Part shown: positions 8,611 through 17,707 of the stretch, piece after piece | Numbering within the stretch: position 1 is the stretch's first letter | Layout of the letters: the number at the start of each line of letters is the position of its first letter | Source of the DNA: JAXMAR01 sp046350295 | GTDB lineage: Bacteria; Planctomycetota; Planctomycetia; Gemmatales; Gemmataceae | Direction: 5' to 3' | DNA: 64,000 nt | Assembly (NCBI GenBank): GCA_046350295.1 | Contig: JAXMAR010000007.1 | Location: forward strand, 1 to 64,000 | Made by a program: the position numbers and the translations under genes | Notes under the pieces: model-generated | Told to the model about the DNA's origin: nothing | The model's input: the letters and a program-made list of their open reading frames with translations, nothing else | The model's database searches: none

Positions 8611-9097
8611 GCGCATCGATTCGTCCCCACACCGCCCGTACCCGCTCCGCCGCCTCGTCGCAATTCCGCACGCCGCTCCAAACCATCGGCGGCGTCTGCG
8701 CGTCGCGCGGCCGCAGGATCACTCTGCCCACGCCGAGGAGCGTCTCCAGCGGCGAGCGTTCCACGTCGATGCGCTCCACGTCACACAAGAGCAGCGTGCG
8801 CATTCCCTTGTTGAGGATGCCCCAGTCCTGCACCACGCGCCGGGTCGTGAGGTGGTAGTTGTAGCCGAAAAAGCGATTGCCGAAGCGCAGCGTTTGCACC
8901 ACCCAGACGATGCCCGAGGCGGAGAGAACCGCCAGCTGAATGTCTGCCCGCTGCAGATAAGTCCAGGCCCACCAGATAATGCCGCCGGTGAGCAGAATGG
9001 ACAGGCTCAAACTGGGCAGCATCGTGCGGGCGGCGTACCCGCCCCACCAGACGCTCGTCTCCTGATTCCGCGGTATCCCGTGCGCAAGGTCCTTCAC
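8600..9097 (-). CDS. Membrane-anchored bacterial PH-domain protein
   Basis: A 165-residue protein with two hydrophobic helices near residues 26-70 followed by a bacterial PH (bPH2, YdbS-like) domain. The domain shows FFGYNYHLTTRRVVQDWGIL and then RTLLLCDVERIDVERS and LLGVGRVIL, typical of this family. Members sit in the cytoplasmic membrane and their role is mostly unknown. The start is a GTG at 9095-9097, with no strong Shine-Dalgarno sequence before it. The gene is transcribed alone and ends inside the last codons of the aspartic protease gene. Confidence 0.82.
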   Translation of the reverse strand: MKDLAHGIPRNQETSVWWGGYAARTMLPSLSLSILLTGGIIWWAWTYLQRADIQLAVLSASGIVWVVQTLRFGNRFFGYNYHLTTRRVVQDWGILNKGMRTLLLCDVERIDVERSPLETLLGVGRVILRPRDAQTPPMVWSGVRNCDEAAERVRAVWGRIDAPSG

Positions 9098-9183
9098 GCC
9101 GCCTCCCGATTGGACGGACGCATTTTATTGTTCCATATTTGGAGTGCTACATCGTTGCTGCCGCATGAAGCGAGGGACATTCA

Positions 9184-10629
9184 ATGCACACCCTGGCCCT
9201 GCTCACGACCGCCCTCCTCGGCCAGACGCCGGCCAACCTTGACCTGGCCGACGGAACCCTCAAAGGCTGGGACGGCTCCGGTTTCAAGATCGCGCGCCTG
9301 GAAAAGGCGGGCGGCGGCTTCGCTCTTTCCAGCGACGACGCCGCCAATCCCACGCGGGAAGGGATGATCCGCTACGTCCTTCGCATGCCGCGCAATGTCA
9401 GCAAGCTCGTGTTCAAGGCCCAGGCCGTAACGCCCGCCGGCGTCTTGCCCGACGCGCGCCTCGACATCGTCCTCGCCGGCGATGACGAGGCGGCCGTGCC
9501 GCGCCATGTCCGCACCGCCGCCGGCTGGGCGCCCGCGCCGCGCCTCTTCGGCGCCGTCGACGGGAAAGCGCTCGAATACGCCTGGGACGTCGGCGACCAC
9601 CAGGGCCGCCTGATGCAGATCGTCTTGATCGACAAGGACGCGCGGCCCGGCTGCCACCTCGTCGCCTCGGGTTTTCGTTTCGTCAAGGTCGATCCGTTCC
9701 AGGTGGAGGACTTCACCCGCTACATCGTCGAGATCCAGGGCACAGCCAAGCTGGAGCCGTTCGCCCGCTTCGACAGCAAGCGCTTCCTGGCCTTATCCAA
9801 CGCCAGCGAGAAGTTCAGCATGCAGACGATGCGGTTCTGCGAGATCATCTATGATCTGTTTTTCGTCCACTTCCAGAAAAAGGGCTTTGCGCTCAAGCAC
9901 CCGGCCCAGACCCTGATGCTCGCTGTCTTTGATTCGCCCGACGGCTTCGAGGCTTACCTCAAACGCAAGATGCCGGCCGGCATCACCGGCATCTACGACC
10001 AGAAGACGAACCGCCTGGTCATCTACGACCTGCGCACCAACCGCGGCCTCCTCGCCGAGCGCGACAAGGCGCTCAAGAGGCCGGTTCCGAGCGACAAGGG
10101 AAGATACGTCGACGCGGTCCATGCCCACTTCGACGAGATCGCCAAGGACTTCAACGTCGGCACGACCATGCACGAGGCCGCCCACCAGCTCTCGTTCAAC
10201 GCGGGCCTCCTCAACCGCCAGGGGGACGTGCCGGCCTGGCTCGCCGAAGGCCTCGCCTGCTACTGCGAAGCCACCGACCGCGGCGACTGGCAAGCCATCG
10301 GCGCCGCCAACCCCGGCCGCATCAACGACCTGCGCCCCTCGGTGGCGGGCAAGCGCCCCTGGATTCCGTTGCGCACGCTGCTCCAGTCCGAGGAGTGGCT
10401 CGCCGGCCCGCAGGCCCTCCAGGGGTATGCGCAGAGCTGGGCCCTCTTCCACATGCTGATGCACGAGGAGACGCCGCGGCTGCGCGCCTATCTCAAGGCC
10501 GTCTATCCGCGCCCCTTTCCCGAGTACCGCGTGCAAGACTTCGCCGCCGCGTTTGGCGACGTCGGCGCCTTCGAGACGAGATATCAGGCGTACATGCGCA
10601 AGCTCGTCGAGGCGCATCCGGTACGTTGA
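9184..10629 (+). CDS. DUF1570-domain putative metalloprotease, exported
   Basis: A 481-residue protein with a short N-terminal signal-like segment and a C-terminal DUF1570 domain. The domain carries a zinc-peptidase-like HEAAH motif (TTMHEAAHQLSFNAGL, near residue 330) followed by the conserved WLAEGLACYCE about 25 residues later, which would supply the third ligand. DUF1570 is frequent in planctomycetes and its biochemical function is unproven. The first 170 residues form a separate beta-rich region that I do not recognise. Because the apparent signal is short, secretion is likely but not certain. Confidence 0.82.
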   Translation: MHTLALLTTALLGQTPANLDLADGTLKGWDGSGFKIARLEKAGGGFALSSDDAANPTREGMIRYVLRMPRNVSKLVFKAQAVTPAGVLPDARLDIVLAGDDEAAVPRHVRTAAGWAPAPRLFGAVDGKALEYAWDVGDHQGRLMQIVLIDKDARPGCHLVASGFRFVKVDPFQVEDFTRYIVEIQGTAKLEPFARFDSKRFLALSNASEKFSMQTMRFCEIIYDLFFVHFQKKGFALKHPAQTLMLAVFDSPDGFEAYLKRKMPAGITGIYDQKTNRLVIYDLRTNRGLLAERDKALKRPVPSDKGRYVDAVHAHFDEIAKDFNVGTTMHEAAHQLSFNAGLLNRQGDVPAWLAEGLACYCEATDRGDWQAIGAANPGRINDLRPSVAGKRPWIPLRTLLQSEEWLAGPQALQGYAQSWALFHMLMHEETPRLRAYLKAVYPRPFPEYRVQDFAAAFGDVGAFETRYQAYMRKLVEAHPVR

Positions 10630-10897
10630 GGCTTCCGGGCTCGACGAGTCGATCGTCTGCCTTTCAATTCTCGCTACGCAACTCTCGTTGCGCCAATGGC
10701 ATCCGTCAAATCTTATGGCTTCCGGTCTGTCAATGTCCGTCACCATTGTCTCGTGTTGAAAAGCCGCAAGGCGCGGGAAGAACCCAAAACTTGCGCGCGA
10801 AAATGTTGATTTCAGGTCACAGATCGCGGCCAGGCGCAACAGGAAGGAAACCAAGCCAATCAATCTCAGCAAAACCTTCCTGCACAGGAGACTTGCC

Positions 10898-11761
10898 ATG
10901 AAGTCCTTCAGCCGTATCCGCGCCAACCTGACAAAACTCGCATGCCTTAGCCTCTTCGCCGCCCTTTGCCTCGCCGCCGTCCCCGCCGCCTCGGCCCAGG
11001 CCCCCAAGGAGAAGCGCACCCCCAACATCTGGAATTACTTTGACGGCGGCGCCGCCATCGCCGTCGTCAACCGGATCGACGGCCCCGGCGCCAAAGCGAC
11101 GAAGAAGGTCGTGAAGACACTCAACCTGAAGACCACCATGAGCGACCTGTGGAACGCCTTCCGCGCCGACGCGCAGAACAAGGTGCGCGACTTCCTCAGC
11201 TCCCCCGCAAATACCGGCGGCCGTCGCCTCTACAACGTCAACGTCAAGCTCGCCCAGGCCGACGCCAAGGTGAAGATGCTGCACCTGATCGACGCCGACC
11301 ACAAGCGCTTCGGCCTCACCTTCGTCCTGCCCGGCAACGAGATCGACTTCAAGGCGGACGTTTCCTACGCCCCCGATCCCTCGGTGCGCGTTCGCTTCGA
11401 CATGGCGGTCACCATGTACATCGATTGCAACGGCGGCGACAAGGGCCCGCTCGTCCTCTCCCGCGCCGTCCTGAGCTTCCGCAAGGTGAGCGTCGACGGC
11501 GACGCCACGCTCAAAGCCGAGAGCTTCATCGCCAGCCTGTTCACCGGCTCGGATCCCGTGGCCCAGGCGGAGCGCGTCTTCTCGAAGTCGCGCGCCGACA
11601 TCACGAGCAAGCTGAGCGGCGCCATCGCCGTGGTGAACGGCCAACTCAAGAGCTACCTGGCCGGCGCCGTCGTGACGCCGAGCTTCGACACGAAGATCCA
11701 GAAGCTGGAGTTGACCCTGTCTCCGCGAGCGCCGGCGGCGACGACCGGCAAGACGCGGTAA
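10898..11761 (+). CDS. Exported protein of unknown function
   Basis: A 287-residue protein that starts with a clear Sec signal peptide (basic start, then a hydrophobic stretch ending LAAVPAASAQA near residue 34). The mature part is predicted beta/alpha with no family I recognise. It contains RVRFDMAVTMYIDCNGGDKG in the middle and a repetitive Lys/Thr-rich C-terminus. CAGGAGA lies before the ATG. It is followed by a good terminator at 11789-11816, so it is probably transcribed alone. Confidence 0.7.
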   Translation: MKSFSRIRANLTKLACLSLFAALCLAAVPAASAQAPKEKRTPNIWNYFDGGAAIAVVNRIDGPGAKATKKVVKTLNLKTTMSDLWNAFRADAQNKVRDFLSSPANTGGRRLYNVNVKLAQADAKVKMLHLIDADHKRFGLTFVLPGNEIDFKADVSYAPDPSVRVRFDMAVTMYIDCNGGDKGPLVLSRAVLSFRKVSVDGDATLKAESFIASLFTGSDPVAQAERVFSKSRADITSKLSGAIAVVNGQLKSYLAGAVVTPSFDTKIQKLELTLSPRAPAATTGKTR

Positions 11762-11788
11762 GCTCGTCCGAAAGGAGCAAGCCCTGAG

Positions 11789-11816
11789 CCGGCAGGAACC
11801 ACGAGGTTTCTGCCGG
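11789..11816 (+). terminator. Hairpin terminator after the exported protein gene
   Basis: CCGGCAGGAACC (11789-11800) pairs with GGTTTCTGCCGG (11805-11816) over a 4-base loop, with one G-U pair. It lies 28 bases after the stop at 11761. The following sequence is only weakly T-rich, so termination may be partial. Confidence 0.5.
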
Positions 11817-11870
11817 TTGCTCTTGCGCCGCGCCGGCAACGACCGGAAAGTCACCGAGCGTTTCCGCCTC

Positions 11871-11898
11871 TTGCAAAGCGCCGCCTGCCGGTTACAAT
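11871..11898 (+). promoter_or_regulatory. Promoter of tRNA-Gly
   Basis: A -35-like TTGCAA (11871-11876) and a -10-like TACAAT (11893-11898) are separated by 16 bp and lie 9 bases before the tRNA. TACAAT/TAGAAT recurs as a -10-like hexamer before other genes in this window. Confidence 0.55.
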
Positions 11899-11907
11899 GC
11901 ACGTCAT

Positions 11908-11979
<72 letters not shown>

Positions 11980-12194
11980 ATAGACTTGCGACAATCGGTA
12001 GCGGCAAAAGGCCGGTTTTGCCCATTTCGTGATTTCGTCGTTTCCAGCAATCCAGCCGCTCCTCCGCTTCGGGCGATGCCACGATCCGAGGACCCCGCTT
12101 GCGGCGTCTGAGGCTTCCCGCGCGGCAGAATCGCGCTGACGCCGGCCGGCGCCATGTCTCTTTCCTTTCCGGCGGAGCGCAGGCCTCGAGGCCT

Positions 12195-12833
12195 TCAGCC
12201 CAGCGCCCTTTCCATGAAGCGGCGTAGCTTTTCCTCGTCTTTGACGCCCGGCTCGCTCTCGACGCCGCTCGCCACGTCGACCGCAAAGGGCCGTGCCCGC
12301 GCTATCGCCTCGGCGACGTTCTCCGCCGTGAGGCCGCCCGCGAGGAGGACGGGAACTCCAGGGTCGAAGCCGGCGAGCAGGTCCCAGGGGGCGGTCCGAC
12401 CCGTTCCGCCGTGCCGTCCCGCGACCTTCGCGTCTACCAGGACCGCCGACACCTCAGGCCCAACCTGCGGCGCGATGGCGTCCAGGTCGGCACGCGTCGC
12501 GACGGCGAACGCCGCCACGCGGCTCCAGACATCGCCCGGTCGCGGGAGGCCGCGAAGACGGGCGACCGCGGCGTCGCCGTGAAACTGAAACCGCGTAAGG
12601 CCCAGTTCCTCGTGGAGCGACTTCAACAGTTGCGCTTCGTTGTCCTGCCCGGCCACGAGCACGGCCACCGGCTTCACGCGTTCAGGCAGGACACGCAGGA
12701 TTTCCCGCGCACGCTCGACGCTGACGTGACGCGGCGAGCCGGGATAGAAGTTGAGGCCGACGGCGGTAGCGCCGAACCGCGCCGCCGTCTCGGCGTCCTG
12801 AGGCCGGGTCACGCCGCAGATCTTCACGTTCAC
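12195..12833 (-). CDS. trpF: Phosphoribosylanthranilate isomerase
   Basis: A 212-residue TIM-barrel enzyme of tryptophan biosynthesis that isomerises N-(5-phosphoribosyl)anthranilate to the CdRP intermediate. It starts VKICGVTRPQDAE, with the catalytic Cys in KICG, followed by GLNFYPGSPRHV, QFHGD, VDAKVAGRHGGTGR (the catalytic Asp is in VDA), and LAGGLTAENV with DVASGVESEPGVKD at the end. The start is the GTG at 12831-12833 with GAGGA seven bases upstream; a longer open frame to 12962 overlaps the divergent methyltransferase gene and is rejected. No other trp genes are nearby, as is common when trpF is scattered. Confidence 0.95.
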   Translation of the reverse strand: MNVKICGVTRPQDAETAARFGATAVGLNFYPGSPRHVSVERAREILRVLPERVKPVAVLVAGQDNEAQLLKSLHEELGLTRFQFHGDAAVARLRGLPRPGDVWSRVAAFAVATRADLDAIAPQVGPEVSAVLVDAKVAGRHGGTGRTAPWDLLAGFDPGVPVLLAGGLTAENVAEAIARARPFAVDVASGVESEPGVKDEEKLRRFMERALG

Positions 12834-12896
12834 TGCTGGGTCCTCATCCTTCCGGCGCCTGAGAACTGTCGCCTTCCCGCCAATACAATAGCCGCG

Positions 12897-13604
12897 ATGC
12901 TCCGCGACTTCCTGCAGCGAAAGCTCTTTCCGGCCGAGCCCTTTCACCAGGACGCCTTTCACGAAGCGATCCGGGCCCGCCTACCCCGGTGCGGCAAGGT
13001 GCTCGACCTCGGCTGCGGCGACCATGCCGCCCTCAAACCCTATCGTACCGCCGAGCGCGAGGTCTGGGGAACCGACTTTCACCGCCACCCGCGCCTCGCC
13101 GAGCCCGAATGGTTCCGGTTGCTCGGTCCCAATGGCGCCATCCCTTTCCCGGATAATACCTTCGACCTCATCGCGTCGGACTGGGTCATCGAGCATGTCG
13201 CCCTGCCGCGCGTCTTCCTGAGCGAGGTGAAGCGCGTCCTGAAGCCGGGAGGGCGGTATGTCGCGCACTCGATCAGCGGCGCTCATTATCTCACCTGGGT
13301 GCGCCGTCTTTTCGATCTCGCCCCGCATGAGCTGGTGCAAGAAGTGATCTACCGCCTCTACCGCCGCGAGCATCACGACACCTTTCCGACGCACTACCGG
13401 CTCAACACCGTGGGCCAGATCGAAGCGGGGGCGCGGGCGGCGGGGCTGGAAATCGAGGCGCTCGAATTTTTCGCGACGCAGCACTACTTCCATTTCTCGA
13501 GCGTGCTGGAGACATTGGCGATCGTTGCGGATCGTTTCCTGGAATGCTTTGGGACGGGCTTGGGGCGGATTTACTTTGTGCTGGTGCTGCGGAAGAGCGC
13601 GTAG
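12897..13604 (+). CDS. Class I SAM-dependent methyltransferase
   Basis: A 235-residue methyltransferase with a Methyltransf_11-like Rossmann core. Motif I is KVLDLGCGDHAALKPY near residue 35. The post-motif region is PFPDNTFDLIASDWVIEHV near residue 84, followed by LSEVKRVLKPGGRYVAHS. The acceptor substrate is unknown. A TACAAT -10-like sequence at 12884-12889 ends only seven bases before the ATG and no Shine-Dalgarno sequence is visible, which suggests a leaderless transcript. It is divergent from trpF, with only 63 bp between starts. Confidence 0.87.
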   Translation: MLRDFLQRKLFPAEPFHQDAFHEAIRARLPRCGKVLDLGCGDHAALKPYRTAEREVWGTDFHRHPRLAEPEWFRLLGPNGAIPFPDNTFDLIASDWVIEHVALPRVFLSEVKRVLKPGGRYVAHSISGAHYLTWVRRLFDLAPHELVQEVIYRLYRREHHDTFPTHYRLNTVGQIEAGARAAGLEIEALEFFATQHYFHFSSVLETLAIVADRFLECFGTGLGRIYFVLVLRKSA

Positions 13605-13688
13605 TCTCGGCAGGAGCCTCGCCCGCCTCGCCCTCCCCGGTGGTTGGCGGCTTGGCAGGGGCCTCGCCCTCCTTGGTGGAACAGTCTC

Positions 13689-14417
13689 TCACTCGTCCAG
13701 GCCCAGGATCTCCTTCAGTGCGTTCCACGATTGTTCGCGCGCCGCATGGTAGCGCATCGCGTACGTCTCCTCGCCACCCGCCCAGTAGGCGAGCAGGGCG
13801 GTCGATTGCGTCCGCAGGAGGGAGGTCAACAGGTGCACCCCTTTGACGGCGGCCTTGTCCTCGTCGGAGAGGTCCGTGGTCGGCAGTTTGTTCAACTGCT
13901 TTTCGACGAGGTTGATCAGTTCGCCTACCGTTTGCAAGATGTTGGTCGCCTCGGCCTTGGTGTAGGTTTCGTTCTCGACGGCGTCCGCGAGGAGGCCGAT
14001 GTTGAGATATGTCTGGTAAAGGTGGACGGTCGACAGTCCGCCCACGACCTCCAGGAGCGGGTCGCGCTTTCCTTCGGCGGGCGGCGGGGCGGGAGCGATT
14101 TTCTTCGGCGCCGGCGTATCGAGGAGATCGGACTTGAAGGGGGTGGGCCGCTTGTCCGCTTTCGGCTTGGCGTCCTTGTCCTTGTCGGCCGCGAGAGCGA
14201 TCTTGTCGTCCTCTCCTTCCTTGGACGATGTCGGGGCGTTGAAGAAGCGAAAATAGACAAAGGCGCCCGCCGAGGCGAGGATCAACAAGGCGAGGGCGGC
14301 AGCGAGGCGGAAGCGCCACTTCTTGAGGCGCTCGATCTGGTCGAGGATCACTTGCGGCGCCTGGTAGGGCAGGCTGCGCAGAACGTTGTTGTTCGTATCC
14401 GGCTTGGGTGCGCTCAT
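13689..14417 (-). CDS. Single-pass membrane protein, last gene of the sigma-factor unit
   Basis: A 242-residue protein with one membrane helix (RLAAALALLILASAGAFVYF, near residues 37-56) after a short cytoplasmic head. A Lys/Asp/Pro-rich linker follows, and then a helical extracytoplasmic domain of about 130 residues (GLSTVHLYQTYLNIG onward). I do not recognise the family. The start is ATG 14417; a slightly longer frame begins at 14444. It follows the Ser/Gly-rich protein by 78 bp on the same strand and may be the fifth gene of the unit led by the ECF sigma factor. Confidence 0.68.
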   Translation of the reverse strand: MSAPKPDTNNNVLRSLPYQAPQVILDQIERLKKWRFRLAAALALLILASAGAFVYFRFFNAPTSSKEGEDDKIALAADKDKDAKPKADKRPTPFKSDLLDTPAPKKIAPAPPPAEGKRDPLLEVVGGLSTVHLYQTYLNIGLLADAVENETYTKAEATNILQTVGELINLVEKQLNKLPTTDLSDEDKAAVKGVHLLTSLLRTQSTALLAYWAGGEETYAMRYHAAREQSWNALKEILGLDE

Positions 14418-14495
14418 GCGGGCCTCGCGGAAGGGAATAAGCAAGGGCCGTCGACTCGGCTCGCGAGTCGACGGCGTTCTTGCTGGTCGTCGGGC

Positions 14496-16065
14496 TCAGC
14501 GACGCGAGCGGCCCTTGCTGACGGAGGCCGTGTTGTTGGCGTGGCTGCCGGCCGCGCGGGCGCCGACATTGGCGCTGGCCATGAGGTGGCGCGAGCCACC
14601 GGTCGACGCGAAGTGATGGCGGGCGGACGAACCGCCGAGGCCACCCGCGCCGCTCTTGCCGGCTCCGCCCGAAGACGCCGCGTGGGTCGATTTCGTCGTC
14701 CCGGATGTCGTCCCGGTGGCTCCGCTTCTGGGCAGATGAACAGCGGCGCCACCGCCGCTCGCCTTGGCGAACATGGTCGAGCCGCCGCTCTTACCGGAAG
14801 CGAAGCCGTTCTTTGCAGGCGCCGGACCGGACTTGGAGAAGGAATGCTTCATGCCGGCGGCGGCGCTCGTCTTGGTGTCGGTCTTGGCGATAGCGGTCGC
14901 GCCCTTGGCCCCGGAACCACTGCTGTTCTTGCCCCCCTTGGCGACAGCGGTCTTGGGCATGAACTTCGGGCTGGAGCCGACGGAGGCGGAGGACCGTACG
15001 GTTTCGCCGCCGGCCACGGCGAAGGACTTGGCTCCCCACGTCCTGGCGCCGCTGTTCTTGACCGACCTTGCCGCCGATGGAAACCGTCTCGCTGATGCTC
15101 GCCTTGGCGCCGCTGCCCGCCGACGCGCTGGCCCGGATGATCATCCGATCGCCTGTGAGGCCCGAGCGCATGGAAACACTCGCGGATGCGAACGCGCCTC
15201 CCGCGGCACGGCTACCCGTGGCGCCGCCGCCGGCCAGCGCACTGGACGACGCACGGCTTGTCCCCGCCTTCGTCTTGGTCGACGCGCTGCTCGAGGCGTT
15301 GTCGCATTTGCCGGTCATCGTCAGCCCGGTGTTACGCATGACCTTGGTCAGCTGGCTGCCGCCCTTGCTCCCGGTGGTCGTCCCGGTGGTCGTCCCGGTG
15401 GTCGTCCCGGTGGAGGAGCCGGTTTTTCCGGTCCGGCCGCCGGTTTTTCCGGTCGTCGTCGTGGTCGTGCCGTCGCTGCCGGTTCCCGACCCCGTCTTGC
15501 CGGTCCGTCCGGTCCTGCCACTTGCCGTTGTTGTCGACCCGGTTGTCGACCCGGACGTTGTGCCGTCCTGCGTTCCGGGAACCAGCGGCGTCGTGCTGGA
15601 GGAGCCGGACGACTTCGACTTGCCCGACTTTCCGCTCGAACCCTTGGACTGACGACTGCCGACCGACGACGCGGACTGTGAGGTGGAAGAGCCGTCGGCG
15701 CCGGTCTGATTCGTCAGGCTGACGAAATCGGCGCCGCCGGCGAATCCCTCGCCGCTGCCGCCGCGATGGCGGAACCCCATGTGGTCGTCGTGCCCCATGT
15801 GACGCATGCCCATGCCGAAGCCGTGGCGATGATGATGCTTGTGGCCGGGATGTTCGAGAACCTGCAACAAATCATGGATGGCGCGATCGATTCGGTGCAT
15901 GTCCCTGGGATCGCCGCGGAACTCGGGAAGCATGGCGACCAAATCATCCAGCGCCTGGATGACATCCCCCTCCGCCGCTCCGCGCTTCTGGGCGGACGCT
16001 TCGTCCACCTGAAGCAGGAACCCCGCCACCAAGACGCAGCCCAGACCATGAGCGAAAAACTTCAT
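14496..16065 (-). CDS. Exported His-rich and Ser/Gly/Thr-rich repetitive protein, frameshifted
   Basis: The signal peptide starts at ATG 16065 (MKFFAHGLGCVLVAGFLLQ, cleavage near ASAQ), preceded by GAGGGAGGGA. An acidic helical segment follows, then a His-rich patch (HPGHKHHHRHGFGMGMRHMG, near residues 75-94), and then several hundred residues of Ser/Gly/Thr/Lys repeats such as TGKTGGRTGKTGSSTG. The first frame is lost near 15060 and continues in another frame as VKNSGARTWGAKSF until 14496, with the same Ser/Gly-rich composition. One extra or two missing bases would restore a protein of about 520 residues. It could be a cell-surface or matrix protein; the His patch may bind metal. It lies 101 bp downstream of the sigma-factor unit. 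Confidence 0.6.
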
Positions 16066-16166
16066 GGCGTTCCCTCCCTCGGAAAAAAAGAGCCCGGCGG
16101 CGGCTGGCGCCATGTCCGCGCCGACCCAGGGTCGGCGGCGATCGGACATCGATTCGCTGCGCCGCT

Positions 16167-16754
16167 TCAGAACTTGCCCTTGCCTTTGCCCTTCTCTCTG
16201 CCCTTGCCGTGTGTCTCGATGTGCCGCTTTTTGCCGGACAGGACCGATTCGACCTCGCGCCGGCCCTTCTTGAGGGCTTCCAGCGCGGGCGCCATCGAAT
16301 CGCGAGACGCCTTGTCTTCCAGACCGTCGAACGTTTTCTTGAGGAGGCGTTCCATCGCGCCCGTCATCTCGTTGATCTTGCCGCCGACGCGGACGAAATC
16401 CTTGTAGCTCGGTTTGTCCTCGCGTGCCCGCTCCAGGTTATCCGCGACGCCGCGCACCAGCACCGCCTGCATCATCTCTCCCAGCGCGGCCAGCCGCTTG
16501 GTCTTGGGATCGGAGCTTGCGCGTTTCACTTGCTGCCCGAGCCGGTCGGCCAGGGCGTTGCACGTCTGCGCTCTTTGCAACGGATCGTCTTGCTCGGCCA
16601 AGCTCAACGCCTCATCGACGAACGACTCGATGAGGTCCAGGTCGCGGCGGAATTCGGCCAGCCGCTCGTCCTCGAGGCGCGGCGCGTCGCCGGCCGCCCA
16701 GCCCAGGCCGGCAACGGCGAGCACGCAAGCCGGTAGCAGCAAACGACGGATCAT
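16167..16754 (-). CDS. Exported helical protein in the sigma-factor unit
   Basis: A 195-residue protein with a Sec-type signal (LLLPACVLAVAGLGWAAGDA, near residues 5-24) and a mostly alpha-helical mature part. It ends in a strongly basic Gly/Lys tail (GKGREKGKGKGKF). No known domain is recognised. Its ATG overlaps the stop of the anti-sigma-like gene (ATGA at 16751-16754), so the two are translationally coupled. Helical regions resembling it (REVEVLGKLA and DLAETSDGARR) also occur in the C-terminal half of the upstream protein, so the two may share a common helical fold; this last point is inference. Confidence 0.72.
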   Translation of the reverse strand: MIRRLLLPACVLAVAGLGWAAGDAPRLEDERLAEFRRDLDLIESFVDEALSLAEQDDPLQRAQTCNALADRLGQQVKRASSDPKTKRLAALGEMMQAVLVRGVADNLERAREDKPSYKDFVRVGGKINEMTGAMERLLKKTFDGLEDKASRDSMAPALEALKKGRREVESVLSGKKRHIETHGKGREKGKGKGKF

Positions 16755-17707
16755 TCGCTCGCCTCATCCATCAGCTCGCGCAGGGTTCGCGCCGCCAACG
16801 CCGACGACGCCGCCAGGCTCTCGACCGGCCCGCCCACCGCGCCCCCTGTCCTGGCGGCCAGCGCTTTGAGCGCCTCGTGGCTTTCGAGCAGCCGGGCCGC
16901 GATCGGTTCGAGGGTCTTGCGCCGCTCGCCCATGGGAAGCGCCCGGGCGCGCGGCAGCAAACCGTCCTTCACCACCTTCTCGTGCAGCCGGACAAGGCGT
17001 GTCAACTCCTTGGGAGCCTCGGCTTTGACGAGGAACGCGGTCTCGTCGCTGAGGGTCGAGGCCAGCTTGCCGAGCACTTCCACGCGTCGGGCGCCGTCGC
17101 TGGTTTCCGCCAGGTCGAGGTCATGCTCCAGCACGGCGACGGCCAGCGCTTTTTCCGGGGCCTTGGCCGGAGTCTCCTTCTCCTTGACGTCGGGCGTCTT
17201 GGAGGGGGACGCTTTCTCTTTGCCCTCGTGCCTGGCGACCTCGTCGGTGGACCGTAGCGCCCGCGCCGCCCGGTTCCCCAGCCAAACGCCGACGGCGATC
17301 AAGACTGCCGCGGCAGCCACCACGGCGGCCCAGCGCCGGAGCGTCGCTTGCCGGCTCGCGGCGGCCGGCTTATCGGCGGTCCGCTTATCGGCGGCCGGGC
17401 GTTTCGCGAATGGAAGGAGGCGCGGAACAGAAACCGGCCCCGAGCGTTGCGTAGATTTGTCCGACTTGCGCGGCGTGACTTTTTCTTCCTTCGCGGCAGG
17501 ACTGGCGCCCTGGAAGAGCCGCAGCACGTCGGCCTTGCGGTTCGATGGCGGGACAGGCAGACGGGGTACGTTCGCTTCGATGATGTGCAGACGCGCCGCC
17601 ACCTTGCGGCAGCCTTCGCAGGCCGCGAGGTGCGCCTCGGCCTCGAGCGGCGGGGCCGCGAGGTCCGGGTTTCGCATGAGCAGGCGTCGGCAGGTCTTGC
17701 AGTTCAT
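16751..17707 (-). CDS. Zinc-finger anti-sigma-like membrane protein
   Basis: A 318-residue protein that starts with a zinc-finger of the zf-HC2 anti-sigma type: MNCKTCRRLL, then AHLAACEGCRK, giving the Cys-Cys and His-x3-Cys-x2-Cys ligands in the first 35 residues. A basic linker, one membrane helix (WAAVVAAAAVLIAVGVWLGN, near 129-148) and a helical extracytoplasmic region follow. In known systems such a protein holds its partner sigma factor inactive and releases it on an envelope signal. Its ATG overlaps the sigma-factor stop by four bases, which supports a sigma/anti-sigma pair. The outer domain is longer than usual and is the likely signal-sensing part. Confidence 0.84.
   Translation of the reverse strand: MNCKTCRRLLMRNPDLAAPPLEAEAHLAACEGCRKVAARLHIIEANVPRLPVPPSNRKADVLRLFQGASPAAKEEKVTPRKSDKSTQRSGPVSVPRLLPFAKRPAADKRTADKPAAASRQATLRRWAAVVAAAAVLIAVGVWLGNRAARALRSTDEVARHEGKEKASPSKTPDVKEKETPAKAPEKALAVAVLEHDLDLAETSDGARRVEVLGKLASTLSDETAFLVKAEAPKELTRLVRLHEKVVKDGLLPRARALPMGERRKTLEPIAARLLESHEALKALAARTGGAVGGPVESLAASSALAARTLRELMDEASE

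Noticed and set aside
7060..8616. 518-residue leftward open frame over the insertion sequence end and two rightward genes
   Set aside because: It is antisense to genes with recognisable domains (zinc ribbon, aspartic protease, transposase C-terminus).
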